A DNA stretch of 64,000 nucleotides from Falsochrobactrum shanghaiense (lineage in GTDB: Bacteria > Pseudomonadota > Alphaproteobacteria > Rhizobiales > Rhizobiaceae). The notes beneath the pieces were generated by a model. The model was not told the DNA's origin, ran no database searches, and worked only from the letters and a program-made list of their open reading frames with translations. A program made the translations under genes and the position numbers. The stretch covers positions 248,001-312,000 of the forward strand of contig NZ_QGDB01000005.1 of NCBI RefSeq assembly GCF_003149535.1. The letters run 5' to 3'. Below are positions 45,794 through 54,882 of the stretch, in pieces. Positions within the stretch are counted from its first letter, which is position 1. Each line of letters opens with the position of its first letter.

Positions 45794-46810
45794 TCAGAAT
45801 TTGGGTTTTGACGTCGATTGCCGGATATGCAGTTCGGGCCTGATCAGCTCCTGTGCCGGAGAAACTTCGACACCGTTCAACTGGTCGAGAAGGGCGCGAG
45901 CCGCACGCCGTCCGACTTCCCGCTGCCCGTTCCAGACCGTGGTCAATGCTGGCGTCGCAATCGCCGCCTCTTCAAGATCGTCATAGCCGGTAACAGAAAT
46001 ATCCTCGCCCGGCACCAGACCGGCGCGCGCGATACCGTTCATCAGGCCGATTGCCGTCAGGTCGTTCCAGCAAACGGCAGCCGTCGGCTTGTCCTTGAGG
46101 GCCAGAAACTGTGGAGCCACTTCAAATCCGCCCTGCTTGGTGCGCGGGCCGGGAATACGCCATTCCGGCTTGACCTCAAGCCCGGCCTTGTCCATCGCCT
46201 GAACATAACCGCGATAACGGTCGCGCCCGGTGGAGGTCTGATCGGTGCCGCCGATCATGGCGATCCGCGTATGGCCAAGCGAGATCAGATGATTGGTGGC
46301 AAGCCCTATTCCATAGGCGTCATCCCCGCGGAAGACCGGCGCATTCACGCCCTTGACGCGGCGCGCGATCAGCACCATCGGCAGGCCATTATCCTGTGCA
46401 AGCTGAATATCTTCGAGCGGAGTGCCGATGGCTGGCGACATGATGACGCCATCAGCCCCAAGCTGCAAAAGCGTATCCATGAAGGTGCGCTGCTTTTCAA
46501 GCTGGTCATAATGGTTGGAAAGAATGAAAGTCTGGCGCGAGCGGTCCAGCTCCGTCTCGATCGATTTGAGAATTTCAGCAAAAAACGGGTTCATGATGTC
46601 GTGCACGACGACGCCGACAATGCCGGAGCGCGATGTGCGCAGGCTCGCCGCCCTGCGATTATAGATATAACCGATCGTGCGGGCGTGTTCCTTGATCTTT
46701 TCGCGGGTCTGGTCGGCAACGAGAGGACTGTCGCGCAGTGCCAGCGAAACGGTGGCTGTCGAAACACCAAGCGCATCCGCGATCGTCGAAAGCTTGATTT
46801 TCTGAGCCAA
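45794..46810 (-). CDS. LacI-family transcriptional regulator
   Basis: 338 residues. The N-terminal LacI HTH (KLSTIADALGVSTATVSLALRD at residues 5-26) and hinge are followed by a periplasmic-binding-like effector domain with GVVVHDIMNPFFAEIL and TGYDDLEEAAIATPALTTV. I start at TTG 46810 because GAGGGAGG lies 6 nt upstream; ATG 46831 lies upstream of that RBS, while the HTH starts at residue 5. It precedes the hydroxyacid dehydrogenase gene and probably represses it together with itself. A short ATTGCAAT dyad occurs upstream at 46902. Confidence 0.9.
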   Translation of the reverse strand: MAQKIKLSTIADALGVSTATVSLALRDSPLVADQTREKIKEHARTIGYIYNRRAASLRTSRSGIVGVVVHDIMNPFFAEILKSIETELDRSRQTFILSNHYDQLEKQRTFMDTLLQLGADGVIMSPAIGTPLEDIQLAQDNGLPMVLIARRVKGVNAPVFRGDDAYGIGLATNHLISLGHTRIAMIGGTDQTSTGRDRYRGYVQAMDKAGLEVKPEWRIPGPRTKQGGFEVAPQFLALKDKPTAAVCWNDLTAIGLMNGIARAGLVPGEDISVTGYDDLEEAAIATPALTTVWNGQREVGRRAARALLDQLNGVEVSPAQELIRPELHIRQSTSKPKF

Positions 46811-46952
46811 TTCGCCTCCCTCGATATTCATGCACGGCAGGTTCGGAATGGCAGCGAACTGACGCGCCTCGATACCCTCCAGCCTCGCAGATGGTTATGC
46901 CATTGCAATCAATGAATTGAAAGTTTTTTCAGCGCGTTCATGCGATCAGGCG

Positions 46953-47447
46953 TTATTCCGCTTCGTCATCCTCTGCAGCGTCCCTGTCGAACTCCTCGAC
47001 AATGCGTGAAGCAGCCCCGCGCGCTATCAGGTTGCCTTCCATGCGTTCGAGCATTTTCAGGAAAGCCTTGCGCTCTTTTTTATCAAGCCCCTTCAGCATG
47101 TCCTTTTCCGTCCGGCGGATGGATTTCTCGATGATCCTGATCGCTTCGATCCCCATTTGCGTCAGATGGACATGCGACTGACGCTGATCCGTTTCCGAGG
47201 CCCGCTTGACGACAAAGCCCTGACTTTGCAGCCGCGCTATGGTCTTGGTTATGGTGGGCGGACGCACGCCAAGGCGCTGCGCCAGAACACCGGGCGGAAG
47301 GCCGTCCTCCGCCGCAAGCTGCAGCATTACCGCATCCTGTCCGGCATAAAGGCCCAGTTCCAGCAACCGTGTCGCTAATACAGTTCGTGTTAGTCGCGAA
47401 ACGGATTGCAGCCGATAGAGTACAACTGTCTTATTATCCTTGCTCAT
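46953..47447 (-). CDS. MarR-family transcriptional regulator
   Basis: 164 residues with a central winged HTH (residues about 45-115, GVLAQRLGVRPPTITKTIARLQSQGFVVKRASETDQRQSHVHLT) and flanking dimerisation helices. The C-terminus is acidic (FDRDAAEDDEAE). Start ATG 47447, GAGGTGG upstream; the frame to 47636 is not used. It is divergent from the creatininase-family gene with a 187-bp gap between them, so it may regulate that gene. Confidence 0.9.
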   Translation of the reverse strand: MSKDNKTVVLYRLQSVSRLTRTVLATRLLELGLYAGQDAVMLQLAAEDGLPPGVLAQRLGVRPPTITKTIARLQSQGFVVKRASETDQRQSHVHLTQMGIEAIRIIEKSIRRTEKDMLKGLDKKERKAFLKMLERMEGNLIARGAASRIVEEFDRDAAEDDEAE

Positions 47448-47634
47448 TACCACCTCGCCATTCCCGTTCGAGCAATATAGCAGATGATAGGTTAAAATAC
47501 TGACGGACTTATGAAACCGCAGGGACTGGTTGCTGTCGCAGCTAATGATGTTAGGGTCAGGGCCTGCAAATTTGATTGAATTGGCGTGAGGACTGGTCTC
47601 AGGCTTACCCAAAATTGCCCGCTTGGAGGAAAAC

Positions 47635-48411
47635 ATGCCCCATCCGCACGATCAGAACCACGACATGATTGTGGTCCTTCCCCTTGGTGCCCACGAGCAG
47701 CATGGTCCGCACCTGCCCTTCGAAACCGACACGATCATTGCCGAAGGCATCGTGGCGCGCGTCAGTGACGCTTTGCCCGACAATCTCAACGTCAACTTTC
47801 TTCCCACCCAGCCGGTCGGCTATTCCATCGAGCATATGGATAGCGAAGGTACGCGCAGCCTCGCATTCTCCGAAGCCGTCAACCAGTGGATCGGGATCGG
47901 TGAAAACCTGCATGCAGGCGGTATCCGCAAGCTCGTCATGCTCAATGCCCATGGCGGCAATGCCCCGCTTATGACCATCGTCGCAACCGAATTGCGCACG
48001 CGCCTCAACATGCTGGCGGTCGCGACAAGCTGGACGCGCTTCGGGGTGCCGGATGGATTGATCGCTCCGGAAGAAAAAGCGCTCGACATTCATGGCGGCT
48101 TTATCGAAACCTCCGTGATGCTGGCTTTGCGGCCCGATCTGGTCGACATGTCGAAGGCGGCTGACTTCTCCAATGCGCAAGCAGACTTTGCAAGGCAATT
48201 CAAATATCTGCGCGCTTACGGTCCGCATGCCTTCGGCTGGAAGATGCATGATCTCAACAATCAGGGCGTCGCTGGCAATGCCGCTGCCGCCACCGCGCAG
48301 GCCGGTGAAAAATTGCTGGCCCATGCGGTCGCAGGCTTCATGGACCTTCTTGATGACGTCGACCGCTTCGATCCCGCGCGCTTCTCGTCAGAAACCCTCG
48401 CAAGACCGTGA
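47635..48411 (+). CDS. Creatininase-family amidohydrolase
   Basis: 258 residues. LPLGAHEQHGPHLPFETDTIIAEGI carries the metal-binding Glu/His/Asp set and LNAHGGNAPLM the second metal region; SIEHMDSEGTRSL is also typical. This metalloamidase family covers creatininase, mycofactocin MftE and FAPy deformylase; with no further context the substrate is open. Start ATG 47635 with GGAGGA in front (the TTG at 47623 is part of the RBS). Divergent from a MarR-type regulator. Confidence 0.87.
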   Translation: MPHPHDQNHDMIVVLPLGAHEQHGPHLPFETDTIIAEGIVARVSDALPDNLNVNFLPTQPVGYSIEHMDSEGTRSLAFSEAVNQWIGIGENLHAGGIRKLVMLNAHGGNAPLMTIVATELRTRLNMLAVATSWTRFGVPDGLIAPEEKALDIHGGFIETSVMLALRPDLVDMSKAADFSNAQADFARQFKYLRAYGPHAFGWKMHDLNNQGVAGNAAAATAQAGEKLLAHAVAGFMDLLDDVDRFDPARFSSETLARP

Positions 48412-48419
48412 ACGCATCG

Positions 48420-48436
48420 ATGTAATATTATAGCAT
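48420..48436. promoter_or_regulatory. Candidate Zur box
   Basis: ATGTAATATTATAGCAT differs at two positions from the Zur dyad ATGTTATATTATAACAT as I recall it, and lies 217 bp before the zinc-type cobW start. Assignment is by sequence resemblance only. Confidence 0.55.
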
Positions 48437-48478
48437 TGCATATAGCATTCCCCCCTGCCTTCCCTTATATGCAATGCT
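48432..48478. other. Long inverted repeat next to the candidate Zur box
   Basis: Perfect 13-bp arms AGCATTGCATATA / TATATGCAATGCT (48432-48444, 48466-48478) with a 21-nt loop. The left arm overlaps the candidate Zur box, so hairpin formation or protein binding could interfere with each other. It also could terminate the creatininase transcript. Confidence 0.55.
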
Positions 48479-48486
48479 TGATCAAG

Positions 48487-48587
48487 GGCATTTCCAGCAA
48501 AATGGTCAAACGGTTTTGCGATAGGATAATGCATGGAATAAACAGATAGGGCAGCTTCGCTGATTCCGTCAGCAATGAAACTGCTTA
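48487..48587 (+). repeat. Dispersed intergenic repeat, family 1
   Basis: GGCATTTCCAGCAAAATGG, CGGTTTTGCG, GGATAATGCAT and a diverged terminal dyad. It lies between the candidate Zur box and cobW. Confidence 0.75.
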
Positions 48588-48652
48588 CAAGTCCGAATGC
48601 CATGCTTGCGCCCTGGCATTTCCGGGATAGAAACTTCAAGAGGCATTGCACC

Positions 48653-49804
48653 ATGAGCCAGGCTGAAGCCCAAACCGAAGCGACAGCGACCACAGAAACT
48701 GGCCGCATTCCCGTAACCGTTCTGACCGGCTATCTCGGTGCCGGGAAAACGACCCTTCTCAACCGTATCCTGACCGAAAACCACGGCAAGCGTTATGCCG
48801 TCATCGTCAACGAGTTCGGTGAGATCGGCATCGACAACGACCTGATTGTCGAATCGGACGAAGAAATCTACGAAATGAACAATGGCTGCATCTGTTGCAC
48901 CGTTCGCGGAGATCTTATTCGCGTCGTTGAAGGGCTGATGCGCCGCCCGGGCCGCTTCGACGCCATCGTCGTGGAAACCACCGGCCTTGCCGATCCCGTA
49001 CCCGTGGCGCAGACCTTTTTCATGGATGACGATGTGCGCGCCAAGACCGGCCTCGACGCGGTTGTGGCTCTCGTCGATGCCAAGCATCTGCCGCTCCGCC
49101 TCAAGGACAGCCGCGAGGCCGAAGACCAGATCGCCTTCGCCGATGTCGTGCTGATCAACAAGGTCGACCTCGTCACCCCGGAAGAACTCGCGGCCATCGA
49201 GGCAACCGTTCGCGCCATCAATCCTCACGCCATCATCCATCGCACCGAACGTGCTGCAATCCCGCTTGATCGCGTTCTGGATCGCGGTGCTTTCGATCTT
49301 TCGCGCGCACTGGAAAATGATCCGCATTTCCTCGATCATGACCACCCTGATCATGTTTGCGGCCCCGATTGCGATCATGATCACGATCACCACCACGATC
49401 ATCATGCGCATGATCATCATCACGACCATGACCATGTCTGCGGGCCCGATTGCGACCACGACCATGGACATCACCATTACCACGATCATGCCTCGCCGAT
49501 TCACGACGTGACGGTGACATCCATCTCCTTGCGCGCGGGCGAAATCGACCCGGCCAGGTTCTTCCCATGGATTCAGAATATCACGCAGACCGAGGGTCCG
49601 AATATTCTGCGCCTGAAGGGCATCATCGCCTTCAAGGACGATCCCGACCGCTACGTGGTGCAGGGCGTGCATATGATTATCGAAGGCGACCATCAGCGTG
49701 CGTGGAAACCGGAAGAAAAGCGCGAAAGCCGCCTTGTCTTCATCGGGCGTGAACTCGACGCCGCAGCCCTCCGGGCCGGTTTTGAAAACTGCCAAGCAAA
49801 ATAA
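48653..49804 (+). CDS. CobW/COG0523-family GTPase, probable zinc metallochaperone
   Basis: 383 residues. G1 loop [16 protein letters not shown], the metal-binding CxCC in [12 protein letters not shown], switch [11 protein letters not shown] and base motif NKVDL mark the COG0523 GTPases. A His-rich insertion (about residues 225-283) holds two copies of [11 protein letters not shown], starting at residues 234 and 261. The CobW C-terminal domain follows. Start ATG 48653 with AGAGG upstream. A Zur-like box and the His/Cys insert argue for a zinc rather than cobalt role. A WD40 gene follows after 11 nt. Confidence 0.92.
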   Translation: MSQAEAQTEATATTETGRIPVTVLTGYLGAGKTTLLNRILTENHGKRYAVIVNEFGEIGIDNDLIVESDEEIYEMNNGCICCTVRGDLIRVVEGLMRRPGRFDAIVVETTGLADPVPVAQTFFMDDDVRAKTGLDAVVALVDAKHLPLRLKDSREAEDQIAFADVVLINKVDLVTPEELAAIEATVRAINPHAIIHRTERAAIPLDRVLDRGAFDLSRALENDPHFLDHDHPDHVCGPDCDHDHDHHHDHHAHDHHHDHDHVCGPDCDHDHGHHHYHDHASPIHDVTVTSISLRAGEIDPARFFPWIQNITQTEGPNILRLKGIIAFKDDPDRYVVQGVHMIIEGDHQRAWKPEEKRESRLVFIGRELDAAALRAGFENCQAK

Positions 49805-49815
49805 ACTGGATAACA

Positions 49816-50790
49816 ATGCCGACCATTGCCCCGCTCGACCTCGACGGTCATTGTATTTATGCGCGTTTTATCAATGGCCTGCCATTTTTTGCGCAGGCCG
49901 ATGGCTCCATTCATCGGCTTGACAACGGCCACCAGTCCTCGACGGCCCATGACGGGCTTTTGAGCGCGACGCTGACAGTCGATGGCACAGCGCTTGTGAC
50001 CGGCGGCGAAGACGGCCGGATTTGCCGCACCGCTGCTGATGGCACGGTAACGGAACTGGCGAATATTCCGCGCAAATGGATGACTGCGGTTGCAAGCGGT
50101 CCGGGGGGAAGCGTTGGTTTTGCCGCCGGGCGCAGCGCATGGGTTCGTTCATCCGACGGCACGGTGCGGGAATTCGCACAGGAACGCAGCGTGGAAGGCA
50201 TTGCTTTTGCACCGAAAGGCCAGCGCCTTGCCATCGCACGCTATAACGGCGCGACGCTGATCTGGACCGGCACCCAGGCCAAACCCGTCGAGCTTGAATG
50301 GAAAGGTGCCCATATCGGCGTCATTTTCTCACCCGATGGCCGCTTTCTCATCACTTCGATGCAGGAAAATGCCCTGCATGGCTGGCGTCTGGAAGACAAC
50401 CGCCATATGCGCATGACCGGCTATCCGGCCAAGGTGAAAGACTGGTCATGGAGCGCCAAGGCCAAATGGCTTGCAACTTCCGGCGCGCCAGCGGCAATCG
50501 TCTGGCCATTTTCGGGCAAGGATGGCCCGATGGGCAAGGCTCCGCTGGAACTGGGCCTGCGCGGCGACAGCATGGTCACTGCGGTGGCCTGCCATCCTTC
50601 CGATGATATTGCCGCCATTGGTTATAATGACGGCATGATCCTTCTGGTGCGCTTTGCCGATCAGAAGGAAGTGCTGCTGCGCCGTCCGGGCAAGGGTGCC
50701 ATTTCCAGCATGGGCTGGGACGATCAGGGCAGCCGGCTTGTTTTCGGCTCGGAGGCGGGCGATTGCGGCGTCGTGGATATTACGAGTTAA
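49816..50790 (+). CDS. WD40-repeat protein linked to CobW
   Basis: 324 residues with five to seven degenerate WD40 blades (for example HDGLLSATLTVDGTALVTGGEDGRI, GIAFAPKGQRLAIARYNGATLIW, VACHPSDDIAAIGYNDGMIL), a beta-propeller without a signal peptide. It probably serves as a protein-binding platform. Being 11 nt after cobW it should be co-transcribed and may be a client or adaptor for the metallochaperone; that is inferred from the pairing. A weak hairpin follows the stop. Confidence 0.85.
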   Translation: MPTIAPLDLDGHCIYARFINGLPFFAQADGSIHRLDNGHQSSTAHDGLLSATLTVDGTALVTGGEDGRICRTAADGTVTELANIPRKWMTAVASGPGGSVGFAAGRSAWVRSSDGTVREFAQERSVEGIAFAPKGQRLAIARYNGATLIWTGTQAKPVELEWKGAHIGVIFSPDGRFLITSMQENALHGWRLEDNRHMRMTGYPAKVKDWSWSAKAKWLATSGAPAAIVWPFSGKDGPMGKAPLELGLRGDSMVTAVACHPSDDIAAIGYNDGMILLVRFADQKEVLLRRPGKGAISSMGWDDQGSRLVFGSEAGDCGVVDITS

Positions 50791-50812
50791 GGGAGAGCAA
50801 GGCTGCTCCCTT
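50789..50812. terminator. Hairpin between the WD40 and esterase genes
   Basis: AAGGGAG / CTCCCTT arms (50789-50795, 50806-50812), extended by an inner AGC/GCT. No T-run follows, so terminator strength is uncertain. Confidence 0.4.
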
Positions 50813-50833
50813 GACCCGCTCCGCTGCTGGTTT

Positions 50834-51700
50834 TCATTCTGCTTTCATCGAAACGGCGGGCGCACCGTCCGGGCCAAGGGACGCGACCCATTCGCCGATG
50901 GCTGCAACATCGTTGTCGCCCACCATATGGTCAGCCTGAATCGTGCGTGCATCGACTTTCGCGCCGCTGGAGCGCAGCACTGCCGACAAGGCCGGAGCGA
51001 AGGGCGAATAGAGCTTGTCTTCCTCCCCGGTAAGCGTCAGCACACGGGTCTTGCCCAGATTGGCGGTCGGCGTGTTGTCCAGCACCGGCATGGAACGCAT
51101 CAGCACGGCCCGCTTCACCAGATCAGGATGCAGAAGCATCGCCGCTGCCAGAAGATTGGCACCGTTGGAATAGCCCACGAAAATCGCATGCGAAAGGTCG
51201 AGATCTTTTTCTTCGGCCAGCCTCGTCAGGGAGGTTACAAAAGCATTGGCTTCGAGCCTGACATCCTTCTGATCGAATTTAACCGGCGTAATGCGCTTGT
51301 ACCAACGCGTGCCGCCATCCTGCATGACGCGCCCGCGAATACCCAGCAGCGTGGCGCGCGGCCAGACTTTGGAAGCAAGCGGCACCAGACTGGTTTCATT
51401 GCCGCCAGAACCGTGCAGCAGAATTACCAACTCGTTGGACGCATTTTCCGGCGTATAGAAGCGATAGATAAATCGCTTGCTGCGTGAAAAATTCTGCGCC
51501 GCCGTCGGCTCTGTTTCCATTGTCTTGTCGCGCATCGTTACGCCCTCTCCCAGTTTGGGAGCACCGGTTTCATTTTTCAGGCCCGCGCCTGCGGACCTGC
51601 CCGCCCCGGCATTAGCCATGAGTTGCCCTTCCGCAAGAACCGGGCTTGTGGTTGCTGCAAGCGCCATCGCGATGGCCGCTATAAAGGTCTTCTTTACCAT
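50834..51700 (-). CDS. Exported alpha/beta-hydrolase (esterase/polyhydroxybutyrate-depolymerase-like)
   Basis: 288 residues. Signal peptide (cleavage near VLAEG, residues 22-25), a linker, then an alpha/beta-hydrolase from about residue 75. Nucleophile elbow VGYSNGANLLAAAML carries the catalytic Ser, LLHGSGGNE forms the oxyanion region, and the final acid/His pair probably lies in TLTGEEDKLYSP and QADHMVGDND. Periplasmic esterase or phospholipase/carboxylesterase. Convergent with the WD40 gene; substrate unknown. Confidence 0.82.
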   Translation of the reverse strand: MVKKTFIAAIAMALAATTSPVLAEGQLMANAGAGRSAGAGLKNETGAPKLGEGVTMRDKTMETEPTAAQNFSRSKRFIYRFYTPENASNELVILLHGSGGNETSLVPLASKVWPRATLLGIRGRVMQDGGTRWYKRITPVKFDQKDVRLEANAFVTSLTRLAEEKDLDLSHAIFVGYSNGANLLAAAMLLHPDLVKRAVLMRSMPVLDNTPTANLGKTRVLTLTGEEDKLYSPFAPALSAVLRSSGAKVDARTIQADHMVGDNDVAAIGEWVASLGPDGAPAVSMKAE

Positions 51701-51977
51701 AAGTTCAACACTGCCAGTGAGATGTTAACGAAGGGTTTGAAGGCAGCTCCACCCGGGCATTTTTCAGCCCCTGCCAGCTTTACGATTGCCGCTATTAATC
51801 GGCGAGGTTTAGCCAAATTATGACGAAAACACGAAAAATTAAATCATGTTACAAATGTGTGATAATTGACACATCATCAACAAGCCGTGAACAGGACGCA
51901 AAACACGGATATTCCATGCTTTCGACGTCTTCCCATGGAATATGCTAAAATCCGGCAGATGATCTTAACAAGCGAGA

Positions 51978-52943
51978 ATGGCCATGATGCGTTTCAAACC
52001 AGATCGGCTCTCATCGTCGAATCTTGCCTATAGCGCCGTGACACCGAAGAATATTTATCTCAGGCGGCGTGAATTCATGCTTGGGCTTGGCGCACTCATC
52101 GGCACAGGCATTTCGTCCCGTGCGTTTGCAGAACCGCTCAAAGCGGCTCCTTCACCTTACAAGACCGATGAAGAGCTAACCCCGCAAAAAGCGGTGACGA
52201 CTTATAATAATTTCTATGAATTCGGCACCGACAAGGGCGACCCTTCCGCCAATTCCGGCGATTTCAAACCCCTGCCATGGCGGCTGACGATCGACGGGCT
52301 GGTGAAAGAACCCAGGGAATTCGACATTGCCGACCTCATTGCCCGTATGCCTTTGGAGGAGCGCATCTATCGCATGCGCTGCGTGGAGGCATGGTCCATG
52401 GTGATACCATGGATCGGCTTTCCCCTGGCCAGCCTGCTTGCGCAGGTCGAGCCGCTCGGCTCGGCAAAATATGTTGCATTTACCGGCATTGTCTGCCCGG
52501 AAGAGATGCCGGGGCAAAGGGGGCTTTTTCAGGTGCTCGACTGGCCCTATGTCGAGGGGCTGCGCCTTGATGAAGCCATGCATCCGCTCACCATCCTCTC
52601 CGTCGGGCTTTATGGTGAAACCTTGCTCAATGCCAATGGCGCCCCCATCCGGCTGGTCGTCCCGTGGAAATATGGCTTCAAGGGCATCAAATCGATTACG
52701 AAAATAAGCTTTGTCGAAAAGCAGCCGCCCACCTCATGGCAGCGGCAGGCAGCAAATGAATATGGCTTTTACGCCAATGTGAACCCGGAAGTAGATCATC
52801 CGCGCTGGAGCCAGGCCACGGAGCGGCGCATCGGCGAGGATAGTTTCTTCAGTTCCGGCCGCCGCCCCACCCTTCCCTTCAACGGTTATGCCGATGAAGT
52901 CGCTTCGCTCTATGCCGGCATGGATTTGAGGGTCAATTATTGA
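51978..52943 (+). CDS. msrP: Protein-methionine-sulfoxide reductase, molybdopterin catalytic subunit
   Basis: 321 residues. A twin-arginine signal, [16 protein letters not shown] at residues 27-42, with cleavage near SRAFA (48-51), directs export of the folded cofactor-loaded protein. The oxidoreductase molybdopterin domain has the molybdenum-ligand Cys at C135 in YRMRCVEAW and [26 protein letters not shown] near 210. It repairs oxidised methionines in periplasmic proteins with electrons from MsrQ, encoded 1 nt downstream. The start could also be ATG 51984 or 51987. Confidence 0.95.
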   Translation: MAMMRFKPDRLSSSNLAYSAVTPKNIYLRRREFMLGLGALIGTGISSRAFAEPLKAAPSPYKTDEELTPQKAVTTYNNFYEFGTDKGDPSANSGDFKPLPWRLTIDGLVKEPREFDIADLIARMPLEERIYRMRCVEAWSMVIPWIGFPLASLLAQVEPLGSAKYVAFTGIVCPEEMPGQRGLFQVLDWPYVEGLRLDEAMHPLTILSVGLYGETLLNANGAPIRLVVPWKYGFKGIKSITKISFVEKQPPTSWQRQAANEYGFYANVNPEVDHPRWSQATERRIGEDSFFSSGRRPTLPFNGYADEVASLYAGMDLRVNY

Positions 52944-52944
52944 C

Positions 52945-53583
52945 ATGACCGCAACAGTCGCTACGCAGCGCAAACAAGCCCGCCCATGGGCGTGGAAAGT
53001 CTGGGCACTTTATGCGCTCGGCTTCGTACCGGCCTGCTGGGCATTTTATCAGGGTGCGACCGGCGGGCTGGGCGCCGACCCGGTAAAAAGCTTCGAACAT
53101 ATATTGGGCCTGTGGGCTCTGCGCTTTCTGATCCTGACCTTGCTGGTCACGCCCATTCGTGATCTGACCGGCATCAGCCTGCTGCGCTATCGCCGCGCAC
53201 TCGGCCTGCTGGCCTTCTACTATGCACTCATGCATTTTTCAGCCTATATGGTGCTGGATCAGGCGCTCAATATCCCCGCCATCCTTGCCGATATTACCCG
53301 CCGCCCCTTCATTACCATCGGCATGGCAAGTTTCGCTTTACTGATACCGCTCGCCCTGACCTCGAACAATTACTCCATCCGCAAGCTCGGACGCCGCTGG
53401 AACCGGTTGCACAAGCTGGTCTATATCGCGATCGCGGGTGGCGCAGTCCATTTCCTTCTGTCTGTGAAAAGCTGGCCCGCAGAGCCGGTCATCTACGCCG
53501 CTATCGTCGCAGCGCTGCTCGCCTGGCGACTTCTGCGTCTGCTTTTGAACGCCCGAAAGACTGCTCGGCAAACCTCCCGTTAA
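52945..53583 (+). CDS. msrQ: Protein-methionine-sulfoxide reductase, heme-binding subunit
   Basis: 212 residues with five to six membrane helices and a ferric-reductase-like layout: ILGLWALRFLILTLLVTPIRDLTG, LGLLAFYYALMHFSAY and RLHKLVYIAIAGGAVHFLL, each supplying candidate heme His residues. It takes electrons from the quinone pool to MsrP. It starts 1 nt after the msrP stop (TGAC-ATG), so they are one operon. Confidence 0.94.
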   Translation: MTATVATQRKQARPWAWKVWALYALGFVPACWAFYQGATGGLGADPVKSFEHILGLWALRFLILTLLVTPIRDLTGISLLRYRRALGLLAFYYALMHFSAYMVLDQALNIPAILADITRRPFITIGMASFALLIPLALTSNNYSIRKLGRRWNRLHKLVYIAIAGGAVHFLLSVKSWPAEPVIYAAIVAALLAWRLLRLLLNARKTARQTSR

Positions 53584-53628
53584 TATTTCTGCGGGCAAAA
53601 CTTCAAGAAACTTTAATTCAGCGCCTTT

Positions 53629-53733
53629 AAAGCATGTCGCCCGAAAGTGGGAACCGGTTTCGGGATAACGACATGCGTTAAAACAACAACTGAAAGCGTG
53701 AGGAGCGAATCTGAAAGATCGCGACACGCTTTA
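53629..53733 (+). repeat. Dispersed intergenic repeat, family 2
   Basis: AAAGCATGTCGCCCGAAAGTG, GGAACCGGTTTCGGGATAAC, GACATGCGTTAAAACAA, then a tail dyad AAAGCGTG / CACGCTTT (53693-53700, 53725-53732). An inverted partner copy is at 60561-60616. The open frame of the DUF4105 gene runs through it but is not coding there. Confidence 0.8.
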
Positions 53734-53829
53734 GCTCTGCATATCGCCCAGCAGGCATATTATTGCACGGCAAATCATGTCAGTATCACCGCATTTCCCG
53801 CATATGAAGCGGCCACCGGTAAATACGGA

Positions 53830-54831
53830 ATGTCTATGTCTTCTATTTTGAAATCGAAATCTGTTCGTTTCTTGGGGAAATTCCTCTTCATATTATTCGT
53901 TATAATATTTGCCCTTTGGGCCAGTTTCGCGATGTGGTTCCAACTGCCTTTTGGCGAAGCTGTGCGCGGTTCGGTCATCGTTGTTTGGCTGGCAATAGCC
54001 GGATGGGTGATTCTTGGCGAACGAAACAAGCGCTGCGGACGAAAGAGATTCCTTTTTCTGTTGCTGGTCTGTGTGATCATCGGCTGGTGGTCGACGATCC
54101 GCCCTTCGCTCGGTCGCATCTGGGCGCCGGAAGTGGCCCGTACCGTTCAGGGCACCGTCGATGGCGATATGGTGACACTTTTCAATGTGCGCGATTTCGA
54201 CTGGCAAACCGTCGATGACTACACGCCAGACTGGAAAGAAGAGACCTATGATCTGAGCAAAATCACCACGGTCGATACATTTCTTTCCTACTGGGCCGGA
54301 CCTGCCATCGCCCATACGCTTTTATCCTTCGGCTTCGAGGATGGACGCCATGTTGTTTTTTCGGGAGAAATCCGCAAGGAACACCATGAGGTCTATTCCT
54401 CCATTGGCGGTTTTTTCCGCGAATTCGAACTGGCAATGATTGCTGCCGAAGAAAGCGACATCATTTATCTGCGCACCAATGTGCGCAAGGAAGATGTCTA
54501 TCGCTACCCGATAAAACTGCCGCCACAGCAGGCAAAAGAACTCTTTCTTTCTTATGTCGCAATGGGCAACCAACTGGCGGCTAAACCCAAATTCTACAAT
54601 ACGCTGACGGCCAATTGCACGACGATCATTTTTCATATGGCCCGCCTGCTCGACCCTTCATTCCCCTTCGATTACCGCGTTCTGCTTTCCGGCTATCTGC
54701 CCGGCTATCTCTATGATCATGGCTGGCTGGAAAATGGTGGCACGCTTGAAGAGCTGCGTGAACGCGCTTCCATCGACGCCCGGGCGCAGGCAGGTGGGCG
54801 GGAAGGCTATTCCCAGCGCATCCGTCAATAA
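53830..54831 (+). CDS. DUF4105 membrane protein
   Basis: 333 residues. Two or three N-terminal membrane helices (residues about 10-95, FLGKFLFILFVIIFALWASF and FLFLLLVCVIIGWW) precede a periplasmic DUF4105 domain (about 150-320) with the Cys in LTANCTTIIFHM, which resembles a papain-like transglutaminase-type core. Activity is unproven in the family. Start ATG 53830 (or 53836) is chosen because everything upstream is repeat. Convergent with RidA; a strong shared hairpin follows. Confidence 0.75.
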   Translation: MSMSSILKSKSVRFLGKFLFILFVIIFALWASFAMWFQLPFGEAVRGSVIVVWLAIAGWVILGERNKRCGRKRFLFLLLVCVIIGWWSTIRPSLGRIWAPEVARTVQGTVDGDMVTLFNVRDFDWQTVDDYTPDWKEETYDLSKITTVDTFLSYWAGPAIAHTLLSFGFEDGRHVVFSGEIRKEHHEVYSSIGGFFREFELAMIAAEESDIIYLRTNVRKEDVYRYPIKLPPQQAKELFLSYVAMGNQLAAKPKFYNTLTANCTTIIFHMARLLDPSFPFDYRVLLSGYLPGYLYDHGWLENGGTLEELRERASIDARAQAGGREGYSQRIRQ

Positions 54832-54832
54832 A

Positions 54833-54858
54833 AAACCCCGGCGCACAGGCCGGGGTTT
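54833..54858. terminator. Bidirectional terminator
   Basis: Stem AAACCCCGGC / GCCGGGGTTT (54833-54842, 54849-54858), 6-nt loop, A/T tracts on both sides; it sits between convergent DUF4105 and RidA genes. Confidence 0.9.
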
Positions 54859-54882
54859 CACGCAAAATCAGCCTGCCGCCGA

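Noticed and set aside
47448-47636. N-terminal extension of the MarR regulator
   Set aside because: The frame is open but the conserved fold starts at ATG 47447, which has a good RBS; the extension overlaps the intergenic promoter and the creatininase start.
53647-53829. N-terminal extension of the DUF4105 protein
   Set aside because: Most of it is the family-2 repeat, which has no protein-like composition.
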